Below are positions 58,857-64,000 of a stretch of 64,000 bases of DNA, in pieces. The notes under the pieces were generated by a model. It had not been told where the DNA came from. It saw only the letters and a program-made list of their open reading frames with translations, and ran no database searches. A program made the translations under genes and the position numbers. The number at the start of each line of letters is the position of its first letter. The first letter of the stretch is position 1. Source of the stretch: Daphnia pulex. Taxonomy: Eukaryota > Arthropoda > Branchiopoda > Diplostraca > Daphniidae. The stretch covers positions 10,926,001-10,990,000 of the forward strand of contig NC_060019.1 of the NCBI RefSeq assembly GCF_021134715.1. Reading direction: 5' to 3'.

Positions 58857-59714
58857 TGCGCCGTGTTGGATCGACACATTCCAGCACGCTCCAAACGCCG
58901 GGAAAATAAAAAAATTTTTAAAAGAAAAAAGTTGAAATGAATTTATGCGACGATCGAGAAATTTCGGCGATTTAAAAATTTATAAAAATAAAGTTTGGAG
59001 GGCTCCTATAATATTCCTATTCTTCACATAGAGGTGTGTCTATCGCCTATATTATTTTCTTTTATATACGTCCATAACTTATAGGCCTACTTCTACAAAC
59101 ATGCAATAAATAACGTTGGCTATTTTTCTCTGGACTGGCTAGACCTCTTATGAATTTCTATTGGGCAGGAGGAAATCTCAAACCGTTTGGGAATGTGTAC
59201 ACGTCTAAAAGGGGGGGCCAGCAGTGCAGCCAACCACACAAGTTTATAGTTATTGATAACGTGTGTAGACGTAGTATAGTCGGGCGGAACCCGGCCATCG
59301 CTTTCTGTACACATCGGCCAACTATCGGATATGCTGCTGCTGCTGATGGAAGAGTCGCCAAACTCTCTCTCTCTCTAGCTCCTTTTCTATGTATCTAATA
59401 TCCTCCTCGTGCCTTTGTTGCTGCCTTTGACGAAGGGTAGTAGTATAGAGACACTATACATTGCGTGGGCGGGGGGTCCATCTCACTCTGAGCTATAGCT
59501 CCTGGCTCCTACACACAGAGATCCTTATGGTTCTTTTTCTTTCTATCCGCCAGCGCCAGCCAATGACTTCAAATCCAACCGGATGAGTCTTAATACCCTT
59601 GTGCTTTTTTTCCCTTTTTCGACCCGGACGACGACGATGGATCCTTGTGTCTTCCTCCTATTTCTCTTTCTTTCTCTCCATGTGTATTTGTGTCGTTTCT
59701 TTCTTTCGCCTCCC

Positions 59715-59748
59715 ACTCTTCTTCTTCTTCTTCTTCTTCTTCTTCTTT
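59715..59748. repeat. (TTC)n microsatellite
   Basis: Eleven CTT/TTC units; open frames across it translate to homopolymers and are not genes. Confidence 0.85.
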
Positions 59749-62700
59749 TACTGCCATGTTCTTATCTGTCGTCTTCCTGCTGGCCCGACCACCCAACTCT
59801 CTCCTCCTCCTCCTCCTTCTCTCTCGTCTAAAGTCTCATTCATTCGGCGTGATTTGAGGGGAGGTACGCACAAGAGCCGCCCGTCCTATACAGTCCCTAT
59901 ATAGATTGATATCGCCATTACGAGCTGTGTAGGCTCTAGGCTATACAACACGGCGACAGAGCTCTATAAAACTCGGTCCAATTGACGAGTGAGAAGAATA
60001 CAAAAGGAAATAAAAAAGGGACCAGCCCTGCCTGGCATCTTTATCGTACATGATCCAGCCCAGGATATTTTTATATTACGTACGTATAGCACATTTTAAG
60101 TCCAATAGGGCGTGAAACTTAATTGCTATCAACTATACGACATGTCGCCCATCAGGAATCAATTTATATCTGAATGAAAATCACATTTTGTGGGGGAGGG
60201 GGGCCAAACGAATGGAAATGAAATCATCCGGTGACTCCCACGTTTACATAGAACGTCGCACACACTCAAGATTCCAATCAAATATCTATTCCTCCTATGT
60301 TATTTCTCTTTCTTGTATCATGTCCTCGAGAGCATCAATCGAAACAATATCGGCAATCATTTTCTACACTTGATGATGGTAACAAACGGGATGAGAAATA
60401 GAGAGGATAGAAGGACAGGCCATCTAATAAGAAAACGATTAGATGGCGGATCTAAATCCAATAAACGGAGACGCATATCGAAGATATCCTCGTGATGGAA
60501 GAGTCGCCCATCACTCGACCCCCTCCCCGCACATTATAATAGGAAAAGCGTGCATAATAAACATATGTATGAGAGGAGGGGGCAACATGAACAGAACAGA
60601 AAAACCCCCAGAATTCGGTGGAATAAATCAGCCGAGCAGAGATGACGAACCAAATAAAAATAAGAAGAAAAAGGTTCGTGCTGACGTCATTTGAAAAACC
60701 TTCATTTGCCGCAATCGAGAGAGAGAGAGAAAGAGAAAATGATATGGAAATATTACAGACGTTGCCAGCGACGACACTCTCTTTTTCCCCCCCGTTCTAA
60801 TATGTATCGCGTGCAGCACAGCACCGCAGAGACGCTGATGGGCTCCTGTCAACCGTGTAACCAAAGACTAATCGAGACATATTCGGTAACGAAATTCTGC
60901 GGGAGAAAAAAGAGACAATGACGCGCATTGGCTGAAAGGAGGGAAGAAAAATATATGTGATCTGAGAGCGGGAAAATTTGAAATTGAGCGCCAAACTGAC
61001 TACTTTCTAATGGCTTGAACATATTGAAAAGCATCTTGTCCTTTTTTTATAAGTTTCACAAAAAGTGGATCGACGTCACCGATAATCAAAAGGAACTAGA
61101 CGAAAGACTTAAATCAAGTCTATAAATTGCGGGAAAGAAAAACGAAAGAAGATTCAAACTTGTTTCGCTGTGCTGTGTGGCTTTGGCGCATAACAACACG
61201 GCGGCTTGACTCTCTTCTATCCAACCACACACACAAGAGATATATAGTTGCAAAGTGAATGTAGTATGTGCTATACACAAAATGGATACACACACAAAGG
61301 CAGCGGTGCATATGGTGCGGATCAAGTGAGAAGATTGGATGGGCGGAGGACCCCCATCAGCTGCTGTGTCTAGCGATTTGCCAACCGAATAAATACACAT
61401 ATTCAAAGGTCAAACCAGAGTATTGCGCGCTGCTATATAGGGCAAAGGCTGCTGCCTGTAGTATAGTATAGTACAGGGGCATGCAGAATTACCAGTCGAC
61501 CAGTTTTGCACCAAGTCGAGAGAGATACACAAGAGCGACGGGATGGAAATATATGGGGCCCGGCTGTGAATTTAGAAAGTTGTCGACAGCTCAGACACTA
61601 TACTATATACACATGAAAAGATGGGGGAGGGAGTGGAAAAAACCGACGAATCGATTTACTTTTGCCTATAGTGTGTGTACACATTTGCCCTATTTCTGAT
61701 GATATAGGGGAAAAAAGAAGAAGAAGAAGAGTTGGGTTTGAAATACGTAATGTAGGCCGAAGCTGTAAGAGTGCGATAGCTCCTTGTGTGTATGTGTGAG
61801 GGGGCCTAGGGTGTCTCTCTCTCCTGAGTGTTATCTGTAACTTCTCGGCTGGCTTCAGCTCAATAATCCACTGCTCTAGGCTTGTCCCTATCGTCACCGT
61901 CCTATCCCAAATGGAGAGCAAAAGAGAGGGGGGAAAAGTTTCATATAGAATTGAAGGCCTGCAAATACAAATCTGAACGGTACCATCATACCACCAACGT
62001 TCGAGGAGGTGGTCACACAATTTTCCAAGTTGCTCTTGGAAGTGTTTAAAGTTCAGATATTTTCACATTTGATCGTTTGTACCCACAGACAAAGTTGTAA
62101 AAAACAAGCCTAAATCTGCAGTCGTTTCTACAAATGAATTATTAAGTGACTGAGCAAACGAAAATGGCAAGAGGATACAGTTCCAGTCAAACGCCTAACT
62201 CGGGAATAAAATAATCCTACTCCATAACGATTGATAATCAACGGCACCAATTGGTCAAAAAGGAAGAATAGCTAAAAATTGTTCCTACCTTTAAGCCTGG
62301 GAAATATACGGCCAGGCATCCACAAGTGCCATCCATCCGTTGAAAAGTTGAATCCACCAGACAAGGTAGGGTCCTCGTGAATACACCCACACACACATGG
62401 GCATACACGAGGGCAGAGAGGATTTAAAGAGAAGAACTCGATCGTCATCGCTATAGTTTCTCCCAATCAAGAGGAATCCTGTTTAATCTGAATGAAAAAT
62501 TTAAAAAGTTGGGTTACGAAAACTTATTGGCAGAAACAACAAGTAAGTCAATTGAAAATGGGATAGTGGGTAAACGTGGGGTGAAAGCCAAACATATGCA
62601 TCATTAAAATATCTAGTAGGTCGCAGGAATAAAAAGTAAGACAAATAATTACCCAAGCAGTGAGATTGTTGCTGACGACAGGCACAAGGAAAACTGGCAT

Positions 62701-63860
62701 ATGGTTAGGTCTGGGCTGGCCCTAGTCTCACAATTGCACAAAAGAAAAGGTTATGTAAAGAGCAAACAAAATGCCATGCAAGGGGGCTTACATGATAATT
62801 GCTAGTCAAGAATCAAGAGCTCAAGACCAACATTTCACAATTTTGGAAAAGGTTGAACGTTTAACTCTTCTCATTTAATTCCTATACTCATTTTATTTAT
62901 CTTTTCAGTTTTATTTACCTGCTAAACAGCACCGAATGTATGTGAAGCGATTCCATCACACCACCTGTGATGAGACGACTACATTTATTTCGAAAATCGA
63001 AATTGTGAAACAAAGCAGACGACACTAATATTCTAATCAGCCATGCTTCCTTAAGATATCGATAGAAATTTGATTACAAATCGACCCCTTACCCTAAATC
63101 TAAACCGCGAATAGTCAAATACGATGAAAGTGGATTCGCTGGACGGATCGGAATTATTTTAACATTTAAATAGTTCGTCTCATCAATTTACACTTACAAC
63201 CTTACAACGAATAATTTAAAAAAACGTACAAATTTGCATGAAAGCCCCAGATAATTACTTTATTAAGACCGAAAAAGACCTAAGACTCTCATGGTAGCCA
63301 ATTGGGAATAATAGCACGTGTATTATTAGTGGGTACGTGTAGCAGCTCTATTTACTCCGGAGAAACAATCGCGCCGAGTAATATAGGGGAATTAAAAAAG
63401 AAATCAATTAATAAATCATAGAAGCGCTGAAAAGGAATCCAGGCTAGTAGCCTAGACACACACACACACTGCCGCGATTTAATCTGGAAAGTCTCATTAA
63501 TATTTGATGTCGTGGAACCCTGAGGCCAACCTCAAAGGGGATTACGTATCCATATTCTGCATAATAGACGATGCTGGCGTATAGTAGTATACACTCTGCT
63601 AACAGGTATAACACAGATGATGGGGCAATATGGAAGGATTGATCCTCGATCGAATAATCCCGGTCATACTATTCTATGTGTGTCTGGCACACCTAATCGA
63701 AGCCGACCAGCTGGCCCTCCTGATTATTATTATTACGTTCGTGTTAGAGCGCGGCCCAGGTCAACAGGATTCACGCGAGACGTCATCGGCTGGCGATATC
63801 TTCCGCCTGCCAGCCGCCACCGCCGCCACACTTCATTTATGTTATCTTATCCACATTCAT

Positions 63861-63875
63861 GTGTGTGTGTGTGTG
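63861..63875. repeat. (GT)n microsatellite
   Basis: Seven GT units near the right end of the window. Confidence 0.8.
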
Positions 63876-64000
63876 GCGTCGGCGTCGGTCGGGTCTCTAT
63901 TCTAATAATAATCAGAATAATATTCGAGCGTATCAAATGTCAAATTTACTGGGCGTTCAAATATCCCGCCAAGGCTATTTTATAAATATATGTAGTTCCG

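Larger units (their letters stand above)
50901..64000. other. 13-kb gene-poor block rich in microsatellites
   Basis: No exon here could be supported. The longest plus-strand frame, 54547-55116 (189 codons), overlaps another frame and shows no domain. The block is dense in short tandem repeats, homopolymers and self-complementary words such as CTATAG, CTATATAG and TATATA. It could be upstream or intronic sequence of a large gene beyond the window, or heterochromatin-like spacer. Confidence 0.5.

Noticed and set aside
59590-59857. Frames rich in poly-Glu, poly-Leu, poly-Phe or poly-Ser
   Set aside because: They are translations of the (TTC)n microsatellite.

Overview
The window looks like nuclear DNA of a small arthropod, most likely a Daphnia-type crustacean. 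Introns are short (many 60-80 bp, GT..AG), genes are closely spaced, and the gene families are animal and arthropod ones. The species call is inference; no marker in the window fixes it. All gene models were built by reading conserved protein motifs across splice sites and checking that reading phase is kept at every junction.

Left third (1-21.7 kb), gene-dense: two related small membrane-protein genes on the minus strand (snakeskin-like, 820-1396 and 2316-4059); cyclin Y (minus, 6110-7541); a short acidic protein gene (plus, 8456-8822); a DNAJC7-type TPR/J-domain co-chaperone with a very long disordered N-terminal exon (plus, 10220-14028); a mitochondrial ribosome silencing factor, MALSU1/RsfS (minus, 14606-15447), head-to-head with a group VI calcium-independent phospholipase A2 (plus, 15995-19267); and a TspanC8 tetraspanin (plus, 20418-21688).

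Middle (21.7-38 kb): a decayed class II PI3-kinase copy (about 22.19-23.59 kb), a 559-bp hAT-type non-autonomous element with a perfect 8-bp target duplication (24984-25542), then an SRPK splicing-factor kinase gene. SRPK has a shared kinase body (34601-38040) and three widely spaced candidate first exons (27168, 28428, 32884). All three end in the same phase and fit the same acceptor; two encode a predicted transmembrane helix. This is the most interesting system in the window: one kinase that may be delivered to different places through alternative promoters.

Right part (38-64 kb): no convincing gene. 40.5-49.5 kb is repeat-rich: diverged duplicated segments, a MITE-like element, an AT-rich block, a 10-bp minisatellite, a 975-bp near-perfect foldback palindrome and a tandem dimer. 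50-64 kb is a gene-poor block with many microsatellites and TATA/CTATAG-like words; I found no exon there that I could support. It could be regulatory sequence or intron of a gene outside the window.
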